Source: Pedobacter sp. MC2016-05
GTDB lineage: Bacteria > Bacteroidota > Bacteroidia > Sphingobacteriales > Sphingobacteriaceae
Assembly (NCBI RefSeq): GCF_026239735.1
Contig: NZ_JAPIVT010000003.1
Location: 310,001 to 374,000 of the forward strand
Length of the DNA: 64,000 nucleotides
Reading direction: 5' to 3'
The notes under the pieces were generated by a model that saw nothing but the letters and a program-made list of their open reading frames with translations, did not search any database and was not told the DNA's origin. The position numbers were made by a program, and so were the translations under genes. Of the stretch, positions 18,050 to 27,110 are shown piece after piece. Position 1 is the stretch's first letter; every line of letters starts with the position of its first letter.

Positions 18050-18841
18050 ATGAAAAACACACTATTTGCTCTTTTTCTATCGGTTATTTTATTTGGCTGT
18101 ACGGGCGGAGGGCTCGAAAAAACCCTAACATCAAAAGCATTTGCTGATCAAGATGATTTTAATGAATTTCCCAAATTCAAGGATAAGATTTTGTCTGTTG
18201 AAGATGTTTACGATAAGAATCCGGATAGCTCTGGTGGTTTTACGGTTAAATTAAAAGATACTGCGTTATACATTCAAGATGGATCGAAACCTCTGGCCAA
18301 AAAATATCAGGACGCCAGATTTATCAACTCACAAAAAACTGCAGTTTTGGTACAAATAGCAGATGGTGCCGGAAAAATTTCGCCATTCTATATCATCACA
18401 CTTAAAGATGGCTTGCCAATGGCGGTAGCATTATCAATGCCATCAAATGGTGCTAAGGATAAAGATTTTGCCAAAGGTTTGGAAGAAATCACCCGGACAA
18501 CGGTAGTGGTAAATAACGATTTTGTGGTGGCTACTGTGCGTGGAAAGGTTTATCCTATTAAAAGACAAAATCCATCAGAATTGATTCAGGGTAACTTCAT
18601 TTTATATTCTGCTGATAAATCGACACTTGTTTTCGCAGTTGATAAAGGGTTATACCAGGTAAATTATTTAACGGGTGAAACCATGACTTTACCAGTTCCT
18701 GCAAAGGTGTTAAACTCTAAAACCATGGTGAGAGAGATTCAACAAAATTATAGTTGGGAGAAAAACAGTCGTGGCACTTCGTTTTTGAAAGCAAACCCAG
18801 ATGATGACCGCATTGTAGACATCAGAGAATTTAAACACTAA
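18050..18841 (+). CDS. hypothetical lipoprotein
   Basis: A 263-residue protein with a type II signal peptide and lipobox LFGC (Cys17). The mature part is mainly beta-strand and Lys/Asp-rich with no domain I recognise. Repeated short strand-turn units such as VKLKDTALYIQDG and YIITLKDGLPMAV suggest a propeller-like or beta-sandwich fold, but that is a guess. It stands alone between a divergent GNAT gene and a convergent AlkB gene. Confidence 0.65.
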   Translation: MKNTLFALFLSVILFGCTGGGLEKTLTSKAFADQDDFNEFPKFKDKILSVEDVYDKNPDSSGGFTVKLKDTALYIQDGSKPLAKKYQDARFINSQKTAVLVQIADGAGKISPFYIITLKDGLPMAVALSMPSNGAKDKDFAKGLEEITRTTVVVNNDFVVATVRGKVYPIKRQNPSELIQGNFILYSADKSTLVFAVDKGLYQVNYLTGETMTLPVPAKVLNSKTMVREIQQNYSWEKNSRGTSFLKANPDDDRIVDIREFKH

Positions 18842-18899
18842 GTTTTAATGGTTTCATCTGATGAAATAGATAACTAGTAATTTTTTATCAGATGATTCA

Positions 18900-19508
18900 T
18901 TAAACAACCATCGTTCTAAAAGTTAAATTGATTCGGGGCTTAGTTACTTTCTTACTCGGAGGTAAGCGGTGTAACCAAAAGGTTTGGGTTTCGTCCTTCA
19001 TCACCAGTAAACTGCCGTGTTCCAAAAAAGTAGTGATGGTTTCTTTGGTCTGCTTATGCTTAAATAAAAATCTTCTTTCGGCACCAAAACTCATAGAGGA
19101 GATGGCGGTATTTTTTCCCAAAGTTTTTTCATCATCGCTGTGGTAGGCCATTCCTTCATCACCATTATGGTATAAGTTTAACAGGCACGAATTAAATTTG
19201 GTGTCTGTTTTTTCTTCTGCAATGGCTTTAAGCTCCAATAAAGAATTAGTCCATGGAAGCGCATGTTTAGTGGCATTTGAATAGGTGTAAGCGTAACCCT
19301 CATCGCCATACCAAGCTACCTTTCGTTTGGTAATAATGTGTTTGCCCATAATAAAAGCTTCGTCATTTCTCCACTCGATGGTGTGCATTAACTCGCTAAA
19401 GTATTTGTTAGCAGTTTCAGGCGTAAATAACTTGCCGAAATAATTTACGGTACCACTATGGGGCAATAAATTTTGATCGGGATCGCTCTTGGTATTAAAT
19501 AAATCCAT
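18900..19508 (-). CDS. alkB: AlkB-type 2-oxoglutarate/Fe(II) dioxygenase
   Basis: A 202-residue DNA or RNA demethylase of the AlkB family that removes alkyl groups oxidatively. The HxD iron motif is in MAYHSDDEKTLG. The distal His is in WLHRLPPS, and the 2-oxoglutarate Arg pair is in PRINLTFR. This shorter form without a long N-terminus resembles human ALKBH2/3-like bacterial members. It is 15 bases upstream of the DUF1801 gene's region, read in the opposite order on the same strand, and may be co-transcribed with it. Confidence 0.88.
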   Translation of the reverse strand: MDLFNTKSDPDQNLLPHSGTVNYFGKLFTPETANKYFSELMHTIEWRNDEAFIMGKHIITKRKVAWYGDEGYAYTYSNATKHALPWTNSLLELKAIAEEKTDTKFNSCLLNLYHNGDEGMAYHSDDEKTLGKNTAISSMSFGAERRFLFKHKQTKETITTFLEHGSLLVMKDETQTFWLHRLPPSKKVTKPRINLTFRTMVV

Positions 19509-19523
19509 TAAGTGCCACTCAGT

Positions 19524-19898
19524 TTATTTTTTAGATTTTAGCTTTGCTTTTGCCAAATTTTGGATAACGCTAAACTTGGTTATTCTGCTAATTAAATCCA
19601 AAGGTAAGGGTTTATCCAGAGGAAATTGAACTGATCCTTTTGCGCTTTTGTAGATTGAGATTTCCTCCTTAAAAGCTTCAATGCCACCATTTCCCGGATA
19701 AAAGCCTATATGGTTTTTATAACCTGCATAATGAACAAGATTTCCATACAGATCGAAGGTAGGAATGGCGTAGCTGATTTTTTCTTTGGCTTCTGGGGCG
19801 GCTTCCTTTATGGTTTCTCTAACTAGCTGTAGTTTTTCCTGGGTTTCTGTGGGAAAGTTAGCGATGTATTTGTCTATTTCTGGGTTAACGTTGCTCAT
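19524..19898 (-). CDS. DUF1801 (YdhG/YdeI-like) protein
   Basis: A 124-residue protein with the DUF1801 pattern: IDKYIANFPTETQEKLQLV, then KISYAIPTFDLYGNLVHYAGYKNHIGFYPG and a C-terminal Lys-rich helix. Relatives are called YdhG or iron-chaperone-like, but no function is firmly known. It ends 15 bases upstream of the alkB start on the same strand, so the two are probably one transcript. Confidence 0.82.
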   Translation of the reverse strand: MSNVNPEIDKYIANFPTETQEKLQLVRETIKEAAPEAKEKISYAIPTFDLYGNLVHYAGYKNHIGFYPGNGGIEAFKEEISIYKSAKGSVQFPLDKPLPLDLISRITKFSVIQNLAKAKLKSKK

Positions 19899-19999
19899 TC
19901 TTTGCCAAATTTAATAGCTGAAGTTACAACCAATCGTAAATAAATAGATGGTGTAAAAATGGCAAATTTTATTGGCGGTTGCGACAAATTATACGTGAC

Positions 20000-20566
20000 T
20001 TAAACCCTTAGCAAGCCACGAAATCCTCTGGCAGCATAGTACGATTCTGCTCCGTTGTGGTAGGTAAAAACTTTGTTGTATCGCCTATCGCAAAAAAGGG
20101 CACCACCAAGTTTTCTGATATCTTCAGGCGTTTTAATCCAACTGGAGGTTTTTAAATCGAAATTGCCCAATTCTTGTAACCGGCGATATTGATCCTCAGT
20201 TAATAATTCTATTCCCATTTCACTAGCTACATCCAAAGCGTTGTTTTGTGGCTTGTTTTCTTTCCTCGATTTCCAGGCTGTTAAATCATAACACAAACTT
20301 CTTCTTGCTTTCGGGCTTTCAGTAGCACAATCGACATAAAGGAACTCGCCAGTTTCTTCCTCATATCTAATAGCATCTGGCTCACCGCCAGTAACTTCCA
20401 TTTCATTAAGCGACCATAGTTTTTCAGGTTGTGCATCAAGTTTCGATCTAACATCTGCCCATGATAAACCTTCATGTCTATTCATATTCTTTTCGAAGCG
20501 TAGTTTTAAAATATTTAAAAGTTCGTCACGCTGTTCTTCGGAAGGCTTTCTAGTCGAGGTGCTCAT
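20000..20566 (-). CDS. DUF4256 domain protein
   Basis: A 188-residue soluble protein matching DUF4256. Typical segments are RFEKNMNRHEGLSWADVRSK, MEVTGGEPDAI, FVDCATESP-like (FLYVDCATESP) and SYYAARGFRGLLRV at the C-terminus. The function is unknown. The length is that of the family. It is transcribed alone on the minus strand. Confidence 0.85.
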   Translation of the reverse strand: MSTSTRKPSEEQRDELLNILKLRFEKNMNRHEGLSWADVRSKLDAQPEKLWSLNEMEVTGGEPDAIRYEEETGEFLYVDCATESPKARRSLCYDLTAWKSRKENKPQNNALDVASEMGIELLTEDQYRRLQELGNFDLKTSSWIKTPEDIRKLGGALFCDRRYNKVFTYHNGAESYYAARGFRGLLRV

Positions 20567-20680
20567 TTTATTTGGTCGTAATAGTGATTAGATTACAAAT
20601 AAAATTAGTTAAATTATTATTTAGTGCAAAGGGGAAAATTCAGATGGTTAATAAAAATGAAGAGAACCTAAGAAAATAAA

Positions 20681-20711
20681 AAGTCCAATAGTTACACCTA
20701 CCATTGGACTT
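20681..20711 (-). terminator. terminator of the SDR gene
   Basis: AAGTCCAAT (20681-20689) pairs with ATTGGACTT (20703-20711). On the minus strand it is followed by a T-rich stretch (TTTTTATTTTCTT). It lies 22 bases after the stop codon of the SDR gene. Confidence 0.7.
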
Positions 20712-20732
20712 AAAAACACTACTAAATGATGT

Positions 20733-21470
20733 TTACCATGGGCTTATGCCTTTTTCATTTTCAATATCATTACTGTAAAACTGACCAGTTGGTGCATCTT
20801 CATCGGTAAGGGTATGTTTAACAATAAAACTTGCTGCGCTTTCTACTGTACCTGGCCCATTATGATGGTTAAAGTCGGTAGCAGTATATCCTGGGTCAAT
20901 TACATTTACTTTGAAAGGCAGGTCCTTTAATTCGTAAGCCAATACAATTGTGTAGGCATTTAAAGCAGCTTTCGACGTGCCGTACGCAGCAGTTTTTACC
21001 GGATAGTATTTCCAAGTTGGGTCGCTATGAAGGGTTAATGATCCAAGACCGGATGTAATATTGCTGATCCTCGGACCATCCGATTTTTTAAGGAGTGCTA
21101 AAAATGCTTGTGTAACCTGAATCACACCAAAAAAATTGGTATCGAAAACATCTTTGATTTCCGAAATTGAAGTTTCTGTGGCTGTTTGTGGGCTTACACC
21201 AAGAATGCCGGCATTATTGATCAAGATATCCAATTTGCGCTGTTCATTTTCTATGAGATCTTTAGCCGCAATAATAGAATCTGTATCTAAAACATCTATC
21301 TCGATGGCCTTAATATTTTGAAAGCCGTTTTCCGCAAGTTCATTTGCTATTGCTTCTCCTTTTTGAAGGGAGCGACTTCCTAAATAAACGAATATTCCTT
21401 GTTGAGATAACTGTTTAACAGTTTCCAATCCTATGCTTCTATTCGCTCCTGTAATTAATGCTGATTTCAT
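20733..21470 (-). CDS. short-chain dehydrogenase/reductase
   Basis: A 245-residue classical SDR using NAD(P). TGANRSIGLE near residue 7 binds the cofactor, NNAG at about 86-89 is the structural motif, and YGTSK contains the catalytic Tyr and Lys. GSRS after the second strand fits NADP preference weakly. The substrate is unknown. A Crp-like regulator gene lies 76 bases upstream on the same strand; it may control this gene. Confidence 0.88.
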   Translation of the reverse strand: MKSALITGANRSIGLETVKQLSQQGIFVYLGSRSLQKGEAIANELAENGFQNIKAIEIDVLDTDSIIAAKDLIENEQRKLDILINNAGILGVSPQTATETSISEIKDVFDTNFFGVIQVTQAFLALLKKSDGPRISNITSGLGSLTLHSDPTWKYYPVKTAAYGTSKAALNAYTIVLAYELKDLPFKVNVIDPGYTATDFNHHNGPGTVESAASFIVKHTLTDEDAPTGQFYSNDIENEKGISPW

Positions 21471-21546
21471 TTTTATCTTTTTTAATTTGATGATGTAAAA
21501 CTGCAGGTTTTATTGATGAAATCATTTGCCATTTGGCAAAAAGTAG

Positions 21547-22116
21547 CTACCGTATATGTTTTCTTATCCTACTTAGTGATGATTGGGTTATGCCAAGGTA
21601 GGAAGCAATATAAGAAAGCGGTACGCGGTTAACTAAAGTTGGGTAAATTTCCATAAATTTTAAATAACGGGTTGTACCGTCTTCTGATACCAATGGACTT
21701 CTTCTCTCTACTTTTAGCATCAGCGCTCTTGCAATAATTTTATGTACGATGGTATCCCAGCCCACAATGGTTTGTAGAAGTTCTAACCAGTCTTTTCTTT
21801 CAAAAACCATCATTTTACAATCTGTTACTGCCTGTACGTAAGCGCTTGAACAAATCTGATTATCAAAACTCTCCAAATCTACAACCAGATTATTTTCTTC
21901 GATGAAGTATTTGGTTACTTCTTCGCCCTTATTGTTGTAATAGCAAACTCTTAAAATACCCTCGGTAATAAAACCTACTTGTCGGGAAATTTTGCCAGCT
22001 TCAGAAAAATAATCATCCTTTTTGATTTCGACCACCACCAATTTTGATGCTATAAAATCTATTTGTTGTTGGTTCAGGTTGCCAAATCTCAAGATAAAAT
22101 CAAAAAGTTGTTTCAT
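21547..22116 (-). CDS. Crp/Fnr-family transcriptional regulator
   Basis: A 189-residue protein with an N-terminal cyclic-nucleotide-binding-like barrel (about 20-115) and a C-terminal helix-turn-helix (VPLSYIASYLGITQSSLSRIRK). The phosphate-binding cassette of true cAMP binders is not clear, as is common in Bacteroidota members of this group. There is no Cys cluster for an Fe-S centre. It lies upstream of the SDR gene and is the obvious candidate regulator for it. Confidence 0.86.
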   Translation of the reverse strand: MKQLFDFILRFGNLNQQQIDFIASKLVVVEIKKDDYFSEAGKISRQVGFITEGILRVCYYNNKGEEVTKYFIEENNLVVDLESFDNQICSSAYVQAVTDCKMMVFERKDWLELLQTIVGWDTIVHKIIARALMLKVERRSPLVSEDGTTRYLKFMEIYPTLVNRVPLSYIASYLGITQSSLSRIRKHIR

Positions 22117-22252
22117 GTGTGCAAGATAGATAAATCATGGTTCACAAGAATTGCCATTTGACAAAAATGACTGCCAGATATGGTTATCTTTTTGTATAAT
22201 GACATTCTTAAATCCCGAAAGGGAAATAATTGGCTAAGGAACAATGTTCAAA

Positions 22253-22683
22253 CTAATCTTCAATAGCATCTATTCCCTTTTCCTTCAAAGCAGCCAACGC
22301 TGTTTTCATTGCCACAACCTGCTCTTTTGGATGGCTTTGCCAAGTGACAACCTCTCCAACCACTTTGAAGGGATGTTTAGAACGATAGGATTTGGTTGTA
22401 TTTCCCTTGAATTTTTTATCGGTTAAATTTGGATCATCTTCAATAGGTCCAGTTGGTTCTACCAAATAAATCATTTCTTTTCCATCACCTAAAGCAAGCT
22501 CTGCCCCCAAACCGCTGCATTTAGCGTAGCGGATAGATAAATGAACCTGGCTTCTTTTTGCTGGCCGTAATTGGAATTTAACCCAACTTTTATGAGGTCG
22601 CCAAGTTTTAAATCGCCCTTGGTTCCATGAAAAAATGTTTGTATAAATTCAGTATTAATAGTTTCAGATTTGATTGTTTCCAT
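22253..22683 (-). pseudogene. arr: rifampin ADP-ribosyltransferase, frameshifted
   Basis: Arr inactivates rifampin by ADP-ribosylation from NAD. The N-terminal half (TFFHGTKGDLKLGDLI ... FIYLSATLNAAVWG) and the C-terminal half (IYLVEPTGPIEDDPNLTDKK ... SYRSKHPF) are both well conserved but lie in different frames. The break is at a G5 run (minus strand; 22504-22508) inside TGG-GGx-GCA. A sixth G would restore a full protein of about 143 residues. This is either a recent inactivation or a homopolymer error. The second half has no convincing start of its own. Confidence 0.85.
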
Positions 22684-23094
22684 ATAGTGAATGGCTTAAG
22701 CTAATTAAAATTAAAAATTTTTAATCTATTTAGTTAGTTTAAAGTGCTGCCTTAAAACGCACAGCTAACAATTTGGTACCTGCTGATAAGAGGCCAGCCT
22801 TACTGCCGCTACTTATGGATGCACAAAGCCTTGTGTAAGTACTAGGTTTTAATTAAAAAGATTCCGTTGAGCTTTCAGAGTTTTCTAGATATTTTTAGCT
22901 TTGTGCCGAAATATTAGCACAGCTAAACAAGGAAGTGAAGATTAAAATAATCAGTCTGTCTACATTTATTCAAGTTGGATTAGACGTTAAATCTTAATAC
23001 ATTTTAATTTTTTGAAGTATAGGACCGTTCATTTCAGCAAATTTTTGATACTTGTCCGATAAATTCTGTGTATCAATTCCTTTCATTGTATCAC
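22684..23094. other. gene-free spacer in the accessory stretch
   Basis: About 410 bases with no ORF that looks real. It contains stretches such as CGCACAGCTAACAATTTGG that resemble the spacer sequence seen again near 24,460 and 26,560, but I cannot define a full repeat. Confidence 0.35.
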
Positions 23095-23520
23095 TTATTT
23101 TTTCAGACCATATTTGCCGATGACGTATTTGTCAGTCATACGATAAGCACCGATATAATCGTAGGTGTTAGTGCAAACGATTAATGTGTCGTTTTCTACT
23201 TTATACGAACCTTCAATAATAATTCTCCCGTTTCTTGTTGCATACTTTGTAATTTCTATTTCACTTGATTTTAGCTTATCAAAAGTGATTTTGTATACTT
23301 CTAACGTATCACCCTTGGCTTGTCTTAAATTTTGACTCAGATACTGATAACCTAGATACACATTGAATTTTTTCTTTTTAATTGTAAAGTTTTCTTTCCA
23401 TTTGTCGGTTTTAGAGATATCGGAAGTTCCAACTGTTCTTAATTCCAATTTTGGTTTTTTTTGTGAAAACGCATTTGTAAAAAATGTGGTAAATAATATA
23501 AGTGTAAATATTTTTTTCAT
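23095..23520 (-). CDS. hypothetical secreted protein
   Basis: A 141-residue protein with a signal peptide (1-19, ending TNAFSQ). The mature part is Lys-rich and predicted mostly beta. It includes GTSDISKTDKWKENFTIKKK and GRIIIEGSYKVENDTLIVCT, a pattern like small lipocalin-type domains. No family is recognised. It is on the minus strand within a run of decayed or orphan genes. Confidence 0.55.
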   Translation of the reverse strand: MKKIFTLILFTTFFTNAFSQKKPKLELRTVGTSDISKTDKWKENFTIKKKKFNVYLGYQYLSQNLRQAKGDTLEVYKITFDKLKSSEIEITKYATRNGRIIIEGSYKVENDTLIVCTNTYDYIGAYRMTDKYVIGKYGLKK

Positions 23521-23929
23521 TGGTTGATTGTTAATTACGGTCGGTTATAAGTGTCGGCCAGGATTTTTCGGCTTTGCGAGGGTGTAGTAATCCCTGTCGG
23601 CAGGCGGATAGGCAGCGAAGCCCAACTATTCAGCGTGCACCAGGAATTTCTGAAATTGAAAAATTTGTTAGCATTTGCATCTCCACACAAGATAGCAAAA
23701 AGATATTCCACACTTTCTGTTCCGATGAATTTATGAGTGCTTTCATTTTCGCTAATCAATGTTTAGGCAGGTTCGTTTAAATTCAGTTCCAATAAATCTA
23801 TTTTTTCTTGGCCACTTTGTTCAATTTTGCCATCAGGCGGCCTGATGCGAATCCCTTTTTGTGCAATTGTGCTTTTTCAAAATTTCCGTTTTTATCAAGT
23901 TCATTTTTTTTGTGGGCTCGGTTTTTTTA
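23521..23929. other. gene-free spacer
   Basis: About 410 bases. Short overlapping ORFs exist on both strands but none has recognisable content or a plausible start. It may be a remnant of a lost gene. Confidence 0.35.
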
Positions 23930-24415
23930 TTAGTACTCACTTTTCTCTTTTGCATAAATAAAAGCATAACTAGAATCTTTTTCACTGCTTTTAGTTATCC
24001 GTAAAAACTTATCATCAATGTTTATCACTGTAAGAGTATCGATTTTCAATGTTTTACTTTCTCTTAATATGATAGTGTTATTTTTACCTTTAGCAAATGT
24101 TCCCGTGCTTTCAATATTACTACGTAACGTCTCTTCAAAAATGTTATCATTTTTGAATGATATTCTCATTTTCGAATTATCATATTTTACACTTTCGTAT
24201 AATTGTTCCCAATTATAACTGTAGTTAATGTGTGAGTATTTTACGAAACACCAAGTGCCTAATAAATTTTGGTTTAATCTGGCCTGCAACAACTCTTTAA
24301 ATATATAATCAATGTCGTTTCCACATATATACATCTGTTTTTTTTAGAAAACAGAACATGATATGACACTAAATGTTAACAAAAGGAGTGAAGTAGTTTT
24401 AAATGTTTTTTTCAT
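23930..24415 (-). pseudogene. lipoprotein with lipocalin-like domain, stopped by in-frame TAA
   Basis: From ATG at 24415 the frame encodes a type II signal peptide (MKKTFKTTSLLLLTFSVISC, lipobox VISC). Three codons later, at 24344-24346, it meets TAA. It then continues in the same frame through KKQMYICGND and a beta-rich domain (LLGTWCFVKYS) to the stop at 23930, 161 codons in all. A short form from the ATG at 24334 would lack any export signal. The continuity of frame across the TAA argues for a nonsense substitution in one gene. TAA opens an A8 run. Confidence 0.6.
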
Positions 24416-24674
24416 CTGTCTTATTTCGTTTCATTTTGTGCAAGTGTTGTTTTAGCATATCGCACAACGTTCCGGGGCTTGGCGATGTGGCGGGATTTCG
24501 AAGCACAAAGACTGGTTTTATTACTAACGTTCATTTGAAAAACTGCTGTTGAATTTTGCACTTCAGCCCGCCTGACGCAAAGCACCCATGTAAAAGCAGT
24601 AATCCTGTTCCATCCAAAAAAGGTGTAGTCTAACGTTAACTAGCTACCAAAACAATTGAAATATTGCAACACAA
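24416..24674. other. gene-free spacer before the IS110 remnant
   Basis: No coding content is recognised. It holds short direct and inverted motifs (CTAACGTT, AACGTTCC) of the kind seen around orphan genes in this genome, and may include the left end of the IS110-type element. The element's boundary is not defined by visible terminal repeats. Confidence 0.3.
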
Positions 24675-25730
24675 ACTACTGCTTTACCGAAGTTATACAT
24701 TGGTATCGACATCCACAAGAAAAGTTGGTCCGTCCACATCCGTAGCGATATCATCGACCACAAAAGTTTTACCGTTCCGGCAGACGCTGCTGTGGTTTAC
24801 GATTACGTTGAGCGGAACTTTCCCAGCTACGAGGTTAGTTTAACCTACGAGGCCGGCTGCTGTGGCTTCAGTGGCGAGGTATTTTATGCAGATGGGCTGG
24901 GCTGTTAGGGTTGTTAACCCTGCCGATGTGCCCACCAATAACAACCGGTACTATCAGAAAACCGATGCGCTGGACTGCCGTAATCTGAGCCGACAACTAT
25001 CATTGGGCTAACTAAAGGCCATCCATGTTCCAACCGGGGCGGAAGATGAACTCAAGAGCCTTTTGCGTCACCGTGCAGCCATTACCCGTCAGCTCCGTAG
25101 TGCAAAAGCGCACATCAAGAGCTTATTGCTTTATCATGGTATAAAAATTCCTGCGGAGCACGATAACCCTAACTGGACGAAGGCTTTTATAAACTGGCTG
25201 AAAGAGGTGAAATGGTGTTCAATTACAGGCAAACTTTGTCTGGAGAGCAAGTTGAGGGTCTACGAATTTATCCATACAGAATATCTTCAGCTGGCCAATG
25301 AACTTCGTGCCCACTGCAGGAAGCACCATAAAAAAGATTATTACCTGTTGAAGAGTATCCCTGGCATTGGTGGCTATCTTGCCGCTGCACTCTTGCCGAA
25401 CTTGGGGATATTAGGCGTTTTGGTAACGAGGTGAGCTTTGCGAGTTACGTCGGTCTTGTGCCGATGATGCGCAACAGCGGAGGAACAGAAAATGTATTTG
25501 GTGTAACGCCCCGTTGCCGTGGGCTGTTGCGCAGTTACATTATAGAAGCTGCTTGGGTTGCCCTGCGTTTGGACCCACAGCTGCAGGCCTATTACCGGAG
25601 CCATATCGGCAAGAACCCCAAGAGTATTGTGGTTAAGATCGCCAGAAAATTACTGAACCGTATTTTATCGGTTATCAAAACAGAAAAGCCATATGAGATC
25701 AATTATCAAAAACCACGGGCCATGGCATAA
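24675..25730 (+). pseudogene. IS110-family transposase, multiply disrupted
   Basis: The N-terminal DEDD domain begins YIGIDIHKKSW; the first Asp is in GIDIH, the Glu in LTYEAGCCG, and a third Asp in KTDALDCRN. The C-terminal Tnp_2 part (FASYVGLVPMMRNSGG) carries the catalytic Ser. The frame shifts near 24,895, meets TAA at 25009-25011 and shifts again near 25,395. The element is therefore dead. The last 100 residues lie in an open frame from about 25,431. In this family the non-coding end encodes a bridge RNA; candidate flanks are listed separately. Confidence 0.85.
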
Positions 25731-26040
25731 AAAAGGAGATTTATAAAAGAAAGCGTAATTGTTAAAAGCTCATCAAAAAAGAGATCCAGACTACAAAACA
25801 TGGGTTGTGAAGCGTCAGGCTGTCACACCGCAAAGCAGGTAGCTGTATTTAAATCAATAAAACCATAGGGGTGCTTGTGGTGTCCTAAAAATGGGCAGCC
25901 ACACATAGGAGCCTGAGCTTAATGATTATGGAGGTGTTTGAGGAGCATTAATTTAGCCCCCAAATGTCCATTTATTGGAATATTTAAAAGGATTGATTAA
26001 CTTGGTTCTAGGAAAACTGCTTTACATAGGAACCCTTGTT
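25731..26040. other. 3' flank of the IS110 remnant, possible bridge-RNA end
   Basis: About 310 non-coding bases after the transposase stop. A stem TGTGG/CCACA around GTCCTAAAAATGGGC and other short pairings are visible near 25,876-25,905. IS110-type elements (IS1111 group) keep their guide RNA after the ORF, so this may be its remnant. Ends and RNA boundaries cannot be defined. Confidence 0.3.
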
Positions 26041-26052
26041 AGCGGTTCGGCT

Positions 26053-26532
26053 TTATTTGTTGAATAGTTTTTCAATTCCATAAACTTTATTTTTTGTCAA
26101 TAAGTCAAGTATTTCATTTTGTAATTTAATTATTTCATTTATGGAATTGTTTTGGTTGATGAAATTGTCAAGTTTAATAAAACTGCTTTTTAATTTTTCT
26201 ATTAAATTGTTGTCATTAAATTTTGTGTTCAATAATTTACTTTTAGCTTCTTGGAAAATTAATCGTCCCTCTTTTAATGTCATATGATTTGGTCCGCTTT
26301 CTTCATTTTCTTCAAAGTCATCAATTCCATCGTCTTCCCAAAAGCAAATGCCACAAATATCAAATGTATTTCTTTCGTCCAATGTCAAATAACCGCAAAC
26401 TGGGCAAGAGTTTTTTAAAACTTCAGCGCTATTCACATCTGTTCTTTGTAAACCAATTTTTAAGTCAAAATTTTTCTGAAAAAAGTCTCGTCGTACTCTA
26501 ATATTGTCAATATGTTCTTCCGATTCTTTCAT
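26053..26532 (-). CDS. CPCC-type cysteine-rich protein
   Basis: A protein of about 159 residues with a CPxCGY zinc-ribbon-like centre (SCPVCGYLTLDER and FDICGICFWEDDG), typical of the CPCC cysteine-rich family, and a helical C-terminus. An ATG 33 bases upstream would extend it, but that extension overlaps a 9-bp repeat (ACCGCTAAC) flanking the gene, so ATG at 26532 is preferred. The function is unknown; members often lie in accessory clusters with toxin-immunity or orphan genes. It is flanked by the inverted pair GTTAGCGGT (26038-26046) and ACCGCTAAC (26557-26565). Confidence 0.68.
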   Translation of the reverse strand: MKESEEHIDNIRVRRDFFQKNFDLKIGLQRTDVNSAEVLKNSCPVCGYLTLDERNTFDICGICFWEDDGIDDFEENEESGPNHMTLKEGRLIFQEAKSKLLNTKFNDNNLIEKLKSSFIKLDNFINQNNSINEIIKLQNEILDLLTKNKVYGIEKLFNK

Positions 26533-26636
26533 TTTGGTGTCGTCTTTTAAGCTGACCGCTAACATTTATCTTCACGCACCTTAAGCGTTTGTAAACGTTT
26601 ATAATCGGTTAAATTAATCGGGTTGAGTCTTACTTC

Positions 26637-27074
26637 CTACATTGGATTTTCATCAAAATTCACCATCCAATTAATGCCAAATTGATCAGTAAACATCCCA
26701 AAATAAGCACCCCAAAAAGTGTGGTTCATTGGCATGGTTATTTGGCCAACCGTAGATAGTCCTTCAAAAAGTTTATCGGCTTCCGCTTTGCTATCTGCAT
26801 TTATAGATATAGAATAATTGTTGCCCTGTTTAAAGCTCGCTGCCCATTCGCCACCCGTATCGCTACCCATTAAACAAGTTTCTTTACTTATCGGAAGCAT
26901 AACATGCATCACTTTGTTGCCATCCGCTTCGTTCATAGCGGGTTGTCCTTCTTGTTGGGGCATCTCGTTAAATTTGCCAATGTATGCAAAATCGCCCCCA
27001 AAAACGGAGCGGTAGAAATTGAAAGCATCTTCACAATTGCCATCAAAAGTGAGGTAAACATTTACTGTTGCCAT
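26637..27074 (-). CDS. VOC-family (PhnB-like) protein
   Basis: A 145-residue protein of the vicinal-oxygen-chelate fold, close to PhnB/3-demethylubiquinone-methyltransferase-like proteins. It begins VNVYLTFDGNCEDAFNFYRS with the usual repeated beta-alpha-beta-beta-beta units, and ends with FGMFTDQFGINWMVN. Metal-binding residues of true glyoxalases are not obvious. The biochemical function is unknown. Confidence 0.87.
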   Translation of the reverse strand: MATVNVYLTFDGNCEDAFNFYRSVFGGDFAYIGKFNEMPQQEGQPAMNEADGNKVMHVMLPISKETCLMGSDTGGEWAASFKQGNNYSISINADSKAEADKLFEGLSTVGQITMPMNHTFWGAYFGMFTDQFGINWMVNFDENPM

Positions 27075-27110
27075 AATCTGAATATTTGATTGGATTATTA
27101 AATTAAGAGC

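Noticed and set aside
18855..18894. CATCTGAT/ATCAGATG hairpin between convergent lipoprotein and alkB genes
   Set aside because: The loop is 24 bases and there is no clean T-run after the stem, so it is not called a terminator.
23535..23780. Overlapping short ORFs on both strands between two orphan genes
   Set aside because: No start context or conserved content; probably chance frames in a remnant.
22740..24660. Integron-like attC sites in the accessory stretch
   Set aside because: Motifs such as CTAACGTT and GCTAAC recur, but I could not find a full R''-L''-L'-R' attC structure or an integrase.
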